Assembly: GCA_947474365.1 (NCBI GenBank) | Contig: CANJIU010000005.1 | Coordinates: 1-64,000, forward strand | Reading direction: 5' to 3' | DNA length: 64,000 nt | DNA from: Opitutia bacterium | GTDB lineage: Bacteria > Verrucomicrobiota > Verrucomicrobiia > Opitutales > Opitutaceae | In this document: positions 35,455 to 44,113 of the stretch, one piece after another | Position numbering within the stretch: position 1 is the first letter of the stretch | How the letters are laid out: every line of letters begins with the position of its first letter | Position numbers and translations under genes: made by a program | The notes under the pieces: model-generated | Told to the model about the DNA's origin: nothing | Database searches by the model: none | Seen by the model: only the letters and a program-made list of their open reading frames with translations

Positions 35455-35592
35455 GTGGCCCCTGACACCCTGCAGTGTTCGAGGTGCTTTCAATAACTGC
35501 TCTTTGCCTTAGGAAAATCACGGGAGCCAAATCCGTCGTGGAACATGTCAGGCCGTAAACCGGAAGACAGACGCTGCGGCGGAGGCGCCCAC
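35455..35592 (+). ncRNA. Candidate structured RNA (6S-like) in an intergenic region
   Basis: About 250 bases lie between two plus-strand genes. CTGCAGTGT at 35470-35478 can pair along nine positions, counting G-U, with ACGCTGCGG at 35571-35579. Outside this, GTGG at 35455-35458 pairs with CCAC at 35589-35592. The stem encloses about 92 bases with unpaired A/T-rich parts, the outline of a 6S RNA (long closing stem and central bubble). The 3' CTGCGGCGG is also found near the 3' end of E. coli 6S RNA. Strand is assumed from the flanking genes. This is a structural guess only. Confidence 0.3.
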
Positions 35593-35665
35593 TTTAACTA
35601 AAAAAGGTCTTGAGCCTTTGGGCATACGGCACAGGCGGGGCTGTCATTTCTTTCCAGTTCCATCC

Positions 35666-36004
35666 ATGAGTCCCACGTTCTACCACATCCTCCACGTCAG
35701 CTCCCTCATCGTGTTGCTTGGCTACACGTTTTACGCGTTCGCGGCTCCGGCCGAAAGCCGGAAAAAGGTCCTGATGATCACAGGGATAATGAGTCTGCTC
35801 ATGCTCGTGAGCGGTATCGGGCTGCTGCACAAGCTGCAGCTGGGCTTTCCGGGCTGGGCGATCGTGAAGCTGGTGTGCTGGCTGGGATTGTCGGCGGTCG
35901 CGGGAATCGCGTACAAGCGCCGGGCACAGGCGGATACCATCATGATCGGCGCCCTGGTCCTCGCGATCGTCGCGGTGACGATGGTCTACCTGAAGCCGTT
36001 TTGA
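35666..36004 (+). CDS. Small four-segment membrane protein
   Basis: The 112-residue protein starts at ATG 35666. Four hydrophobic segments (about residues 6-27, 36-54, 62-80 and 90-110) span almost the whole protein, with short loops such as APAESRKK and KRRAQADT. It resembles small SirB-like or invasion-associated membrane proteins in layout, but no motif identifies it. The polymerase gene starts 16 bases after its stop, suggesting a shared transcript. Confidence 0.75.
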   Translation: MSPTFYHILHVSSLIVLLGYTFYAFAAPAESRKKVLMITGIMSLLMLVSGIGLLHKLQLGFPGWAIVKLVCWLGLSAVAGIAYKRRAQADTIMIGALVLAIVAVTMVYLKPF

Positions 36005-36020
36005 TCCGAGTCATCGCGTC

Positions 36021-38210
36021 ATGACCGGTTCGCTCTGCGGGGTGTGGGTGGATGAAACGGGCCGGGTTTTTACCACGATTGCCACTCCCGAAGGCGGCCG
36101 TGAGGAACGCATTGATGGTCTCCGCCCGTTCGCCTGGCTGAACGACACGCCCCCGGAGGCCAACCTCCACGGACTGACGTTGGAGCGATTGCAGGGGCAG
36201 GGGGCCTTCGACCGGCTCGTCCATGCGGACAACCTCGGGCATTTTGAAACGTTCACCAAGGAGGCGCGGCAGACGTCGATTGGAATCGACGTGATCCGTC
36301 CGCTGGAGAGCCAGTTCCTGCTGCAACACCGCCAGCGCCTCTACCGGGATCTATCCTTCGGCCAGGTGCGGCGCTGCCAGCTCGATATCGAGACTGCTTC
36401 GTCCGATGGTGGATTTCCCGATGCGGCGCGGCCGGACGATCGCGTGCTCGCGATTGGCCTGCGGGCTGGCGGAAAGAACCACCTGCTCGTACTCGAGGCG
36501 ACGACGGCACCGGCCGAAAAGGCGCTGTTGCTCGAGTTCAACCGCGTGCTTGGCGAGATCGATCCCGACGTGATCGAAGGCCATAACATCTTCAAATTCG
36601 ACCTCGACTACCTGCGACAGCGCTGCCGCCTGCACAAGGTTCCCTGCGCCTGGGGTCGGTACGGGCAGAAGGCAACGTTTCGGAATTCGCGGTTGAAGGT
36701 GGCCGAGCGCTGGATCGATTTTCCGCGCTGCGATCTGCCCGGGCGCGCGGTGGTCGACACCTACCTTCTCGTGCAACTCTACGACATCACGACGCGGGAA
36801 CTGACCTCGTACGGATTGAAGGACGTGGCGGTCTATTTCGGGATTACGGACGAGGACAGTGCGGAGCGGACCTACATCGCGGGAAACAAAATTCAGGAAG
36901 TTTTCTCCCAGGATCGGGCGCGCTTTTGCGCGTATCTCGAGGACGACCTGCGCGAGACGCACGGGCTCGCGGACCAGTTGTTGCCGACCTATTTCGAGCA
37001 GGTGCGGACGTTTCCCACGATGCTGCAGGAAGCGACGCTGCGCGGAGCCACGTCGAAAATCGATTTGTTGTTTCAGGAGGAATATTACCACGCACGCCAG
37101 GCGTGTCCCGTGCCGCCCGAGGTGCAACCATTCGAGGGGGGCTACACCCGAAGTTTTCAGGAAGGCGTCTTTCGGCACGTGCTGCACTTCGACGTGGCGT
37201 CGCTCTATCCGAGCCTGCTGATGCAGATCGCGCGCAATCCGAAGAACGACACGCTCGGTGTTTTCGTCCCGCTCCTCCGGCAATTGCGCGAGTATCGGCT
37301 GAAATACAAGGTGCTTGCCCGCACCGCGCCGACCGAGGCGGAGCGGGCCGAGGCGCAGGCGCGGCAGGCCAATTTCAAGATCCTCATCAACTCCTTCTAT
37401 GGCTACCTCGGATTCTCTGGAGCGCGATTTGGCGATGGCGAACTTGCGGCCGAGGTCACTCGCCGGGGTCGCGAGCTCTTGCAGGCATTGATCGACGAGT
37501 TTTCCCGGCATGGTTGCACCCTGCTGGAGGCGGACACTGACGGCATCTACCTCGCCTCGGAGAAATACTTTGAGAAACCCGAGGCGCTGCTGGCACTGGT
37601 CACGCCCATTCTGCCCCTGGGGATCGAGCTCGAGTATGATGGCCGCTATGCCGCGATGTTTTGTTACAAGGCGAAAAACTACGCGCTTTACGACGGGAAG
37701 AAAATCACGCTGCGCGGCAGCGCACTGCGCTCGCGGGGAATCGAGCCGTTCCTGAAGAAGCTTTCGACTCAATTGATCCGCTACCTGCTCGGCGCGGCGA
37801 AGGAATCCCCGGTTGTCATGGTCGAGGATTACCGCCGACGGCTTCCTGCCCGCGAGGTGCCGGTGGCGGAGTTGGCGAAGAGCGAGACGCTCAATCAAAA
37901 CCCCGAGGCCTACGAGCGGCTGATTGCCGAGGGCGGCAAGCCGCGCCGCGCCTCGGCCGAGGTTGCCCTGCAATTGTCGCCCCGGCCGCGGATGGGCGAG
38001 CGGGTGAGTTACTACATCACGGCAAAGACCAAGGGGAAGACGAGTGACTGGCAACGGGCCCGGGCGCTGTCGCTCCATGATTTTGCCAGCGCTCCGTATG
38101 ACCCGGAGTACTACATCGACAAGCTCGACGACTGGCTGGAGCGCTATGGGAGCTTTCTGGGGGTGAAACCGCTGCCCCCGGCGACCAATCAGGGCGAACT
38201 GGCTTTCTGA
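36021..38210 (+). CDS. DNA polymerase family B (Pol II-like) with proofreading exonuclease
   Basis: The 729-residue protein has all three exonuclease motifs: DIET (Asp122, Glu124), NIFKFDLDYL (Asn189 to Asp194) and the Y-x3-D type motif YLEDD near residue 305. The polymerase motifs are DVASLYPSLL (391-400, motif A), KILINSFYGYLG (453-464, motif B) and EADTDGIYL (503-511, motif C, catalytic Asp pair). The usual motif A DFASLYPS is changed to DVASLYPS. All catalytic acids are present, so it should be active in DNA synthesis with 3'-5' proofreading, perhaps in repair or bypass as for Pol II. It is slightly shorter than E. coli Pol II (783). It follows the small membrane-protein gene by 16 bases. 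Confidence 0.93.
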   Translation: MTGSLCGVWVDETGRVFTTIATPEGGREERIDGLRPFAWLNDTPPEANLHGLTLERLQGQGAFDRLVHADNLGHFETFTKEARQTSIGIDVIRPLESQFLLQHRQRLYRDLSFGQVRRCQLDIETASSDGGFPDAARPDDRVLAIGLRAGGKNHLLVLEATTAPAEKALLLEFNRVLGEIDPDVIEGHNIFKFDLDYLRQRCRLHKVPCAWGRYGQKATFRNSRLKVAERWIDFPRCDLPGRAVVDTYLLVQLYDITTRELTSYGLKDVAVYFGITDEDSAERTYIAGNKIQEVFSQDRARFCAYLEDDLRETHGLADQLLPTYFEQVRTFPTMLQEATLRGATSKIDLLFQEEYYHARQACPVPPEVQPFEGGYTRSFQEGVFRHVLHFDVASLYPSLLMQIARNPKNDTLGVFVPLLRQLREYRLKYKVLARTAPTEAERAEAQARQANFKILINSFYGYLGFSGARFGDGELAAEVTRRGRELLQALIDEFSRHGCTLLEADTDGIYLASEKYFEKPEALLALVTPILPLGIELEYDGRYAAMFCYKAKNYALYDGKKITLRGSALRSRGIEPFLKKLSTQLIRYLLGAAKESPVVMVEDYRRRLPAREVPVAELAKSETLNQNPEAYERLIAEGGKPRRASAEVALQLSPRPRMGERVSYYITAKTKGKTSDWQRARALSLHDFASAPYDPEYYIDKLDDWLERYGSFLGVKPLPPATNQGELAF

Positions 38211-38273
38211 GAATGGGGGGGGGGCGCCGCTTTTCGTTGTGCGATCCTGCTCCGCGTCTTTTTATCTCCGCCC

Positions 38274-38765
38274 ATGAGGATGCTTTCCTGTTTGTTTGCT
38301 TTGTCTGCCTTGCTTCCCCGCGTGATGGCCGCGGACGGGGCGGCGCCGTCGCAGGAAGACCGCGCCGCGGTGGTGAAAGTGGTGCAACAATTCTTCGACG
38401 CCTTGAATGCCAAGGATGGCGCCGGCCTAAAGGCGACGTGCCAGCCCGGCGCGCAATTCACCTCGGGCCGTCCTTCCGCCGAAGGTTATGCCGTGCGCCA
38501 ACGCCCGGTCGAAACCGACGTCGCGCGCTTCGCCGAGGTGAAGGATACCTATCTGGAGCGGATTTGGTCGCCGACCGTGCATATCGACGGCCGAATCGCC
38601 GTTGTCTGGACGCGGTATGATTTTTACCTCAGTGAGAAGTTCTCCCACAACGGGACCGACTGTTTCACGCTGATCAAGACCGACCAGGGTTGGAAAATTG
38701 TCTGTGGCGCCTATTCGGTAGAGCCCGGAACGAAGACCGAAAACCCCGCCGGCCCACCGCGGTGA
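38274..38765 (+). CDS. SnoaL/NTF2-like protein, secreted
   Basis: The 163-residue protein starts at ATG 38274 with a signal peptide (MLSCLFALSALLPRVMAAD). The rest has the NTF2-like pattern: a helical start (VVKVVQQFFDALNAKDGAGL), then strands ending in FTLIKTDQGWKIVCGAYSVEP, as in DUF4440 or lumazine-binding-like proteins. No catalytic residues can be assigned. The stop overlaps the GTG start of the next gene. Confidence 0.8.
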   Translation: MRMLSCLFALSALLPRVMAADGAAPSQEDRAAVVKVVQQFFDALNAKDGAGLKATCQPGAQFTSGRPSAEGYAVRQRPVETDVARFAEVKDTYLERIWSPTVHIDGRIAVVWTRYDFYLSEKFSHNGTDCFTLIKTDQGWKIVCGAYSVEPGTKTENPAGPPR

Positions 38766-39475
38766 ACACCGATTATACGCTTGCCCCCGGCTACCCGCGC
38801 GTCCGCCGCGTGACGAGCTTTGAAGCACTGGTGGCGACGCCGTTGTCCGACGGTGTCAATGCGCTGTGCTGGGAGCGGACGGTGGCGGGGGATTTCGGCG
38901 AGGTCGTCGGAATGCTCGGCGCTGGCGAGGGCATCGTGACGCTCGACGAGGCCAGGCTGCGTGCGCTTCCTCTGAGTGCGGCTGGCCGCGTGGCGGTCGA
39001 CGTCATGCTTGCGGACCTGCAGCTGCTGCGGGAGCGGGACCTCGATCCGGCGCTCAATTGCATCCACGGCTACCCGCGGGATGAGGATGCCGGCCCGGTA
39101 GCCACGGATGTATTTTCTCTGCACGCGGACAGCGCGCCGGTGGCCGCCGATACCTGGCTTTGCACTTATTTCGGTCCGCCGAGCGAAGCCGTGCGCAATG
39201 AGGATGCGTGGCCGCGGGTCGAAATTCCGGAGACCAGAGCCGAACTCTTGAAGCAGTTCGGGGGCTCGGACGACGTGGAGTTCGAAACCTATTTGAGCGA
39301 GAACTGTTACGATCTCCACTACGTTGCGGCGCCTCAGGCGCGGCCGTTTTCGTTTGGCGTGGGCAACCTGTGGCGCATCGCCGTCAAGTATCCCGGCTCT
39401 CCCGTCCCGCCGTGCATCCACCGCGCGCCCGCCACGTCTCCCGGACAGCCGCCGCGGTTACTGTTGATCAGCTGA
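38762..39475 (+). CDS. DUF1826-like protein
   Basis: The 237-residue protein starts at GTG 38762, overlapping the previous stop (GTGA). The C-terminal two thirds match what I recall of DUF1826: TDVFSLHADSAPVAADTWLC, TYFGPPSEAVRNEDA, then FSFGVGNLWRIAVKYPGSPVPPCIHRAP. Conserved His, Cys and Asp residues suggest a metal-binding cytoplasmic protein, but the function of the family is unknown to me. There is no signal peptide. Confidence 0.75.
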   Translation: MNTDYTLAPGYPRVRRVTSFEALVATPLSDGVNALCWERTVAGDFGEVVGMLGAGEGIVTLDEARLRALPLSAAGRVAVDVMLADLQLLRERDLDPALNCIHGYPRDEDAGPVATDVFSLHADSAPVAADTWLCTYFGPPSEAVRNEDAWPRVEIPETRAELLKQFGGSDDVEFETYLSENCYDLHYVAAPQARPFSFGVGNLWRIAVKYPGSPVPPCIHRAPATSPGQPPRLLLIS

Positions 39476-39496
39476 CGAAATCGCCGGGGGCGGGCG

Positions 39497-39973
39497 TCAC
39501 GGACGCGGCGCCTCGGCAATCATGGCCTCCGTCTCAGGATCGAGCGGTTCGTCCTCAAGGTTTGCCCGCAAGACGGGAATGCTCGGTGCATACGGGGGCA
39601 AGTCGTCGTTCGGAAACTGCCGCTGGGCGCGCAAGGTGAGGCGAAGGGCGTTGAGGAAGCTGGCGCGGCGCATCGCGTCGTTGCCGAGTTTGGCGTAGAT
39701 CTGTCCGGCCTCGGCGTTGAGCGCGGCGTAGAGCAGGACTTTGTTGCGTCCGATGATGGGATCGGAGTCCGCGATCAACATCGCGTAGTGCTGGTCGGGC
39801 GTGAATTGAAACAGCTGATCCGCTTCAAGGGAGAAGAGGCGTTCGCAGGCCTGTACCACGGTGCGCAGGGCTTCCCCCGAGTCGCCGGCGCGGCGTTTGA
39901 GCATGACCCGCGCGAGGAGGCGTCCCACTTCGTCGATGATGCGGAGCAGGTAGTCGCGGCGGGAGGTAATCAT
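39497..39973 (-). CDS. Helical protein of unknown function (DUF6483-like)
   Basis: The 158-residue protein starts at ATG 39973 and is predicted largely helical with TPR-like character (NAEAGQIYAKLGNDAMRRASFLNALRLTLRAQ). The first residues MITSRRDYLLRIIDEVGRLL are similar in style to DUF6483 proteins. It has no signal peptide. It is transcribed after the molybdenum hydroxylase genes but is separated from them by a strong terminator at 39978-40008. Confidence 0.7.
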   Translation of the reverse strand: MITSRRDYLLRIIDEVGRLLARVMLKRRAGDSGEALRTVVQACERLFSLEADQLFQFTPDQHYAMLIADSDPIIGRNKVLLYAALNAEAGQIYAKLGNDAMRRASFLNALRLTLRAQRQFPNDDLPPYAPSIPVLRANLEDEPLDPETEAMIAEAPRP

Positions 39974-39977
39974 GGTG

Positions 39978-40008
39978 AAAAAAAAGGGCGGGGCTTTTGG
40001 CCCCGCCC
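39978..40008 (-). terminator. Rho-independent terminator after the iorAB-type genes
   Basis: The arms GGGCGGGGC (39986-39994) and GCCCCGCCC (40000-40008) form a nine-pair hairpin with a five-base loop. On the minus strand it is followed by a run of eight T. It lies 31 bases after the stop of the large subunit gene. Confidence 0.85.
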
Positions 40009-40038
40009 GAGCTGGAGTGAGTTGCGAATCGACCGCGG

Positions 40039-42276
40039 TTACGACCAGCGCAGATCGGTCCGGGACAGTGGCATCTGGCGGACGCGCTTGCCAGTGGCGG
40101 CAAAGATCGCGTTGCAGATTGCCGGAGCCACGGGTGGAAGAGCCGGCTCACCGAGTCCGGTGGTTGGATAGGTGGTCTTGAGGAAGTGCGTCTCGATTTT
40201 CAACGGAGCATCCGTGATGCGAATCAGCGGATAGTCCGTGAAGTTGCTCTGCACGGCACGACCGCGCTCGATGGTCAACTCCTGGGTCATGAGCACGCCG
40301 AGGCCGTCGATCACCGAGCCTTCGACCTGGTTTTCCGCCCCGCTCAGGTTGACCACCTGGGCGCCGATGTCAGCGCCGGTGACGAAGCGATCCACCTTGA
40401 GTTGGCCGTCCTTGGTCACGGTAACCTCGGCGACCTGGGCAAAGTAGCCGCGGTGGCTGAAGTGAAACGCGATTCCCGCACCCGAGCCCTTGGGGAACTT
40501 TTTCTTGCCCCAGCCGGCCTTTTCCGCGGCGAACTTGAGGACGTTCCGCATGCGCGAAACGCTGTAGCCTCCGCCCTGTTTGCCCTTGGCGGCGCCGCCG
40601 CCTCCGCCGCCCGCGGGCATCTCGTCCTTGTCACCCAGCAATTCGAGCCGAAGCTCCAGGGGATCGCGTCCGCCGGCGTGCGCCAGTTCGTCGATGAAAC
40701 TGTGGATGACCCAGGCAAACACGCAGCTGCCTGGGGCCCGCCACGGGCCCATCGGCCAGCCGGTTTCGAACATCGTTTGTTCGGCCTGGTAGTTGGCGAT
40801 CCACCGGCCGGGGAATTCGTCGCCGCTCAGGGCCCCGCCGCTGCCGGGATTGCCGCCTTCTCCAAAGGTGAAGAAATGATTCTTCCAGGCGACGACTTTG
40901 CCCTTCGCGTCCACGCCACCCTTGAGGAAGTGAATGCCGCCGGGGCGATATTGGTCGTGGCGGAGGTCATCCTCGCGGGCCCAGGTGAGTTTCACGGGGG
41001 CGTTGACCTTTTGGGCGATCGCGGCGGCTTCGATGAGATAGTCCGCCCCGATGCGGCGGCCGAAGCCACCACCGGCACGATTGATGTGGAGTTTGATTTT
41101 CTCCGGCGGAATGCCGAGCACACGGTTCACCATGCCCGTGCCGATCGACGGGATTTGGGTGGGGGACCAGATCTCCATGACGCCGTCCTTCCAGTGCGCC
41201 GTCGTATTCTGGGGTTCGAGGTTGGCGTGGGAGATGAACGGATAGACGTATTCCGCCTGCACCGTCTTGGCGGCGTTCGCGAGGGCCGCGTCGGCATCGC
41301 CGTCCTTGCGCAGGACCTTTGCGCCGGGCTTCGCCGCTTTCGCCTTCGCCTCGGCCAGGAAACCTTCCCAGCTTTCGGTGGCGACCTTGCCTTCGTCCCA
41401 GGTGATCTTGAGTTGCTTCCGCGCGCTGAACGCGGCCCAGGTCGAATCGGCGATGATGGCCACGCCGGGCACGAGTTCCTTCACCTTGCCGTTGCCCTCG
41501 AGGATAAAGGCATCCTTCACGCCAGGCAGCGTTTTGATTTGATCCAGATTGGCACTCACGACCTTCCCTCCGAAGGCGGGGCATTTTTCGTAGACCGCGT
41601 ACACCATTCCGGGGAGTTTTACGTCGATGCCGAACAGCGACTTCCCGGTGACAATCTTGGGACTGTCGAACTGCGCCACGCGTTTGCCGAGGAGCTTGAA
41701 GTCCTTCGGCTGTTTCAGCGTCACCGCGTCTTTTTCCGGCACAGGCAACGTCGAGGCCTTGGCAACCAGTTGGCCGTACTTGAGCGACTTGCCGGAGCTG
41801 TGGATGACGGTGGCGTTTTCCGCGCGGCACTCGGTGGCAGGTACACCCCACGTTTGGGCGGCGGCCTGGACCAGCATCGTGCGCACGGTGGCGCCGACGA
41901 GGTGGAAGTTGTCGTAATTGGACGGCGTGGACTGGCTGCCGCCGGCGCTCTGGCCACCGTATTTCTTTTCGTCGTAATCACCCTGTTCGATCGTGATCTC
42001 CTTCCACGGCACCTCGAGCTGTTCCGCGATGATCATCGGCAGCGAGGTTTTCACGCCCTGACCCATCTCGGGCTGCTTCGAAACGATCGTGACGGCGCCC
42101 GAAGGCGAGATGCGGACAAAGGCGTTGGGAGCAAAGTCGCCCGCGGCTTTTTCCGCGGCCGCGGCGTCACCACCGGAACGGATGTAGAACGCGAGGGCGA
42201 ATCCGCCGCCGGCGAGGCCGGTCAGTTTCAGAAAGTCGCGTCGATTGACGGGAGCGGAGAGAGTGGGGGTGCTCAT
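40039..42276 (-). CDS. Molybdopterin-binding large subunit of a molybdenum hydroxylase (IorB/CoxL type)
   Basis: The 745-residue protein starts at ATG 42276, inside the last bases of the small-subunit gene (ATGA overlap). A Tat-type N-terminus is visible: [20 protein letters not shown]. The body is that of isoquinoline 1-oxidoreductase beta-like proteins: [55 protein letters not shown], and the final [20 protein letters not shown], where Gly-Glu is the catalytic glutamate region. It should oxidise an aldehyde or N-heterocycle in the periplasm using molybdopterin cytosine dinucleotide, passing electrons to the 2Fe-2S subunit. The substrate is unknown. Confidence 0.93.
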   Translation of the reverse strand: MSTPTLSAPVNRRDFLKLTGLAGGGFALAFYIRSGGDAAAAEKAAGDFAPNAFVRISPSGAVTIVSKQPEMGQGVKTSLPMIIAEQLEVPWKEITIEQGDYDEKKYGGQSAGGSQSTPSNYDNFHLVGATVRTMLVQAAAQTWGVPATECRAENATVIHSSGKSLKYGQLVAKASTLPVPEKDAVTLKQPKDFKLLGKRVAQFDSPKIVTGKSLFGIDVKLPGMVYAVYEKCPAFGGKVVSANLDQIKTLPGVKDAFILEGNGKVKELVPGVAIIADSTWAAFSARKQLKITWDEGKVATESWEGFLAEAKAKAAKPGAKVLRKDGDADAALANAAKTVQAEYVYPFISHANLEPQNTTAHWKDGVMEIWSPTQIPSIGTGMVNRVLGIPPEKIKLHINRAGGGFGRRIGADYLIEAAAIAQKVNAPVKLTWAREDDLRHDQYRPGGIHFLKGGVDAKGKVVAWKNHFFTFGEGGNPGSGGALSGDEFPGRWIANYQAEQTMFETGWPMGPWRAPGSCVFAWVIHSFIDELAHAGGRDPLELRLELLGDKDEMPAGGGGGGAAKGKQGGGYSVSRMRNVLKFAAEKAGWGKKKFPKGSGAGIAFHFSHRGYFAQVAEVTVTKDGQLKVDRFVTGADIGAQVVNLSGAENQVEGSVIDGLGVLMTQELTIERGRAVQSNFTDYPLIRITDAPLKIETHFLKTTYPTTGLGEPALPPVAPAICNAIFAATGKRVRQMPLSRTDLRWS

Positions 42277-42758
42277 TGGGCCGCCTCCTTTCCGCCCGAC
42301 GTGATACCGGCGGCGCGCTTGATGCCGGCGCGAATCCGCATGTACGTGCCGCAACGGCAGAGGTTGCCCGCCATGGCGCCGTCGATGTCCTCGTCGTTGG
42401 GCTTGGGATTGTCCTTCAGCAGGGCCGCTGCGGTCATGATCTGGCCGGCCTGGCAGTAGCCGCATTGCGCCACATCGAGATCGCACCACGCCTGCTGAAG
42501 TGGATGCAGGTGCTTCGCGTCCGAGGCGAGACCCTCGATTGTCGTGATCTTCATGCGACCGACGGTCGAGACGGGCGTCATGCACGCGCGGGTGGGGACG
42601 CCATTGAGGTGAATCGTGCAGGCGCCGCATTGCCCGACGCCGCAGCCGTATTTGGTTCCAACCAGTTCGAGGTGATCACGGAGCACCCAGAGCATGGGCG
42701 TCTCCGGCGCCACGTCCACAGTGCGGGACTGGCCGTTTACGTTGAGGGTGTATTTCAT
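42273..42758 (-). CDS. 2Fe-2S small subunit of a molybdenum hydroxylase (IorA type)
   Basis: The 161-residue protein starts at ATG 42758. It carries the plant-type 2Fe-2S motif [15 protein letters not shown] with the fourth Cys at RACMTP, and the second cluster in [10 protein letters not shown] and NLCRCGTY. It accepts electrons from the molybdenum subunit. It lacks its own signal, so the pair is likely co-exported through the Tat signal of the large subunit. Its end overlaps that gene by four bases. Confidence 0.95.
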   Translation of the reverse strand: MKYTLNVNGQSRTVDVAPETPMLWVLRDHLELVGTKYGCGVGQCGACTIHLNGVPTRACMTPVSTVGRMKITTIEGLASDAKHLHPLQQAWCDLDVAQCGYCQAGQIMTAAALLKDNPKPNDEDIDGAMAGNLCRCGTYMRIRAGIKRAAGITSGGKEAAQ

Positions 42759-43177
42759 GGTCGCAGAGACGAAACGAGGTGGGACTACCTGGGTTGACGA
42801 TTCGCAGGGTTGGATGAACTCAACAAAAGGGAAAAAATAGGCCGCGGCCGAGGGCGCAGGCGAGCGCAGGAGGCGGGCGGAGGGTATGAAGGGTCGACGA
42901 AAGTGACTCGGCTTAATTCAGCGGCAACGTTCCCAATGGCAAGCGCGCGTTTATCGTATCTCGCCGTTTCTTCCGGGCGTCGATCGGCTTGGTGCACCGT
43001 TCGACTCGCCGCCTGCCAGACTTTGAGTCGTAAGGAGAGCTTTTTCACGATCCAGTGCGCTGAGGTCATCCGCGGCGATTCAATGAATCTGAAAATCGAA
43101 GTGCCGCCGGTCGAATCGGGGGGATGTCAATCGGCGATGCCACGCCGAACCCGGCACCGTTACTTGTCGGTAGCGCG
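42759..43177. other. Intergenic region, no gene seen
   Basis: About 420 bases upstream of the molybdenum hydroxylase operon hold only low-complexity frames. The promoter of that operon should lie here. Toward the right it meets the terminator of the small EF-hand gene. Confidence 0.5.
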
Positions 43178-43178
43178 G

Positions 43179-43214
43179 AAAAAAATAACGGCAGCCTTGT
43201 GGGCTGCCGTTATT
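43179..43214 (-). terminator. Rho-independent terminator after the small EF-hand gene
   Basis: The arms AATAACGGCAGCC (43184-43196) and GGCTGCCGTTATT (43202-43214) form a 13-pair hairpin with a five-base loop. On the minus strand it is followed by a T run. It lies 19 bases after the stop at 43234. Confidence 0.9.
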
Positions 43215-43233
43215 CAGGGGGCTTTCTTCCGGA

Positions 43234-43530
43234 TCAGTTTGCCTCTTTCTTTTTCTTGCCGCCCTTTTTCTCGCCTTCGCCGGCGGCGAACTCTTCGCGG
43301 CTCAGGGAGCCGTCCTTGTTCTTGTCCAACTCGGCGAACTTGGCGGCGGCCGCCTTTTCGTCCATTTTGCCCTTCACGGCAGCGACGTACTCGGCCTGGG
43401 AGACCTTGCCGTCGCCGTTTGTGTCGGCGGCCATGAACGGACCCTTCTTCTTGGCTTCGTCCGCGGCGTTCAACGCCAACGGGAGACTGAGCAATGCGGC
43501 TGTAACCGCGATTAGGATATGTTTTTGCAT
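43234..43530 (-). CDS. Small secreted EF-hand protein
   Basis: The 98-residue protein starts at ATG 43530 with a signal peptide (ILIAVTAALLSLPLALNAADE). Two calcium-binding loops follow: DTNGDGKVSQAE and DKNKDGSLSREE, then a Lys- and Gly-rich tail (KKGGKKKKEAN). It probably binds calcium in the periplasm. It has a clear terminator downstream and a possible promoter upstream, so it is a single-gene unit. Confidence 0.88.
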   Translation of the reverse strand: MQKHILIAVTAALLSLPLALNAADEAKKKGPFMAADTNGDGKVSQAEYVAAVKGKMDEKAAAAKFAELDKNKDGSLSREEFAAGEGEKKGGKKKKEAN

Positions 43531-43578
43531 AGGTTGATGGAGACAACCGTTCGGACGCATCCCGTTCCTCGCGTATTC

Positions 43579-43607
43579 AATCTAGGTTGACAATTCTCAT
43601 AAGCCAA
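43579..43607 (-). promoter_or_regulatory. Possible sigma-70 promoter for the small EF-hand gene
   Basis: On the minus strand TTGGCT (43602-43607) and TAGATT (43579-43584) lie 17 bases apart in an AT-rich island about 50 bases before the start codon. Each matches the consensus at four of six positions. This is weak evidence in a high-GC genome. Confidence 0.3.
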
Positions 43608-43724
43608 TAATAGCAAGTGATATCCATCTTAAGAACGCGGCGTTAAAGAAGGGGAATCACCGGTCGTCACGATCGTTTCCAATAACTGGTCGGCAGGAAT
43701 CCCGTGCGGCACTTGATGGCGGGC

Positions 43725-44072
43725 TTATTCCTTGGGTGCGGACGACTGAATCACGAGGAGCGTCAACGCTTCCGGCGCTCGCACCGCATGCGGCACGCTC
43801 GGGGGTAGGTGCAGGAGTGTGCCCCGCGTGAGAAGTTCGACACGTCCGTCGACGCTGAACTCGCAACTGCCGGTGATGACTTGGACCAGCACGCGGGCCG
43901 TGCTCGTGTGTTCGGAAAGTTCCTGCCCAGGGGCGAACTTGAACAGCGTGATGCGCAAACCCGGCGCGGTGAGCACGGATTGGCTGACGATGCCGTGGTC
44001 GACTTGGTCAATTGGAATTTCCAGCGGACACGAGCCAGGTGAGTCGGGAGTGAGCAGCGCGGAGTTTTTCAT
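43725..44072 (-). CDS. Cupin-domain protein
   Basis: The 115-residue protein starts at ATG 44072, or at GTG 44117, which overlaps the stop of the preceding gene. The cupin pattern is readable: ITLFKFAPGQELSEHTST (motif 1, His), then GSCEFSVDGRVELLTRGTLLHLPPSVPHAVRA (motif 2, His). It may bind a metal or act as a small sensor. It is the last gene of the respiratory cluster; a role there is only suggested by position. Confidence 0.85.
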   Translation of the reverse strand: MKNSALLTPDSPGSCPLEIPIDQVDHGIVSQSVLTAPGLRITLFKFAPGQELSEHTSTARVLVQVITGSCEFSVDGRVELLTRGTLLHLPPSVPHAVRAPEALTLLVIQSSAPKE

Positions 44073-44113
44073 GAAAAGGAAAGGTCGTTGCTGTAAGCGC
44101 CGATGCAGGACGC

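Noticed and set aside
35600-35625. Rho-independent terminator AAAGG...CCTTT after the candidate RNA
   Set aside because: The stem has only five weak pairs and no T run follows.
40186-42459. Plus-strand frame of 757 codons across the molybdenum hydroxylase gene
   Set aside because: It is the antisense shadow of a clearly recognised gene and shows no motif of its own.
43588-43614. TTGACA-like promoter reading rightward
   Set aside because: The spacing to an AT-rich -10 is off and no gene begins on the plus strand in that direction.
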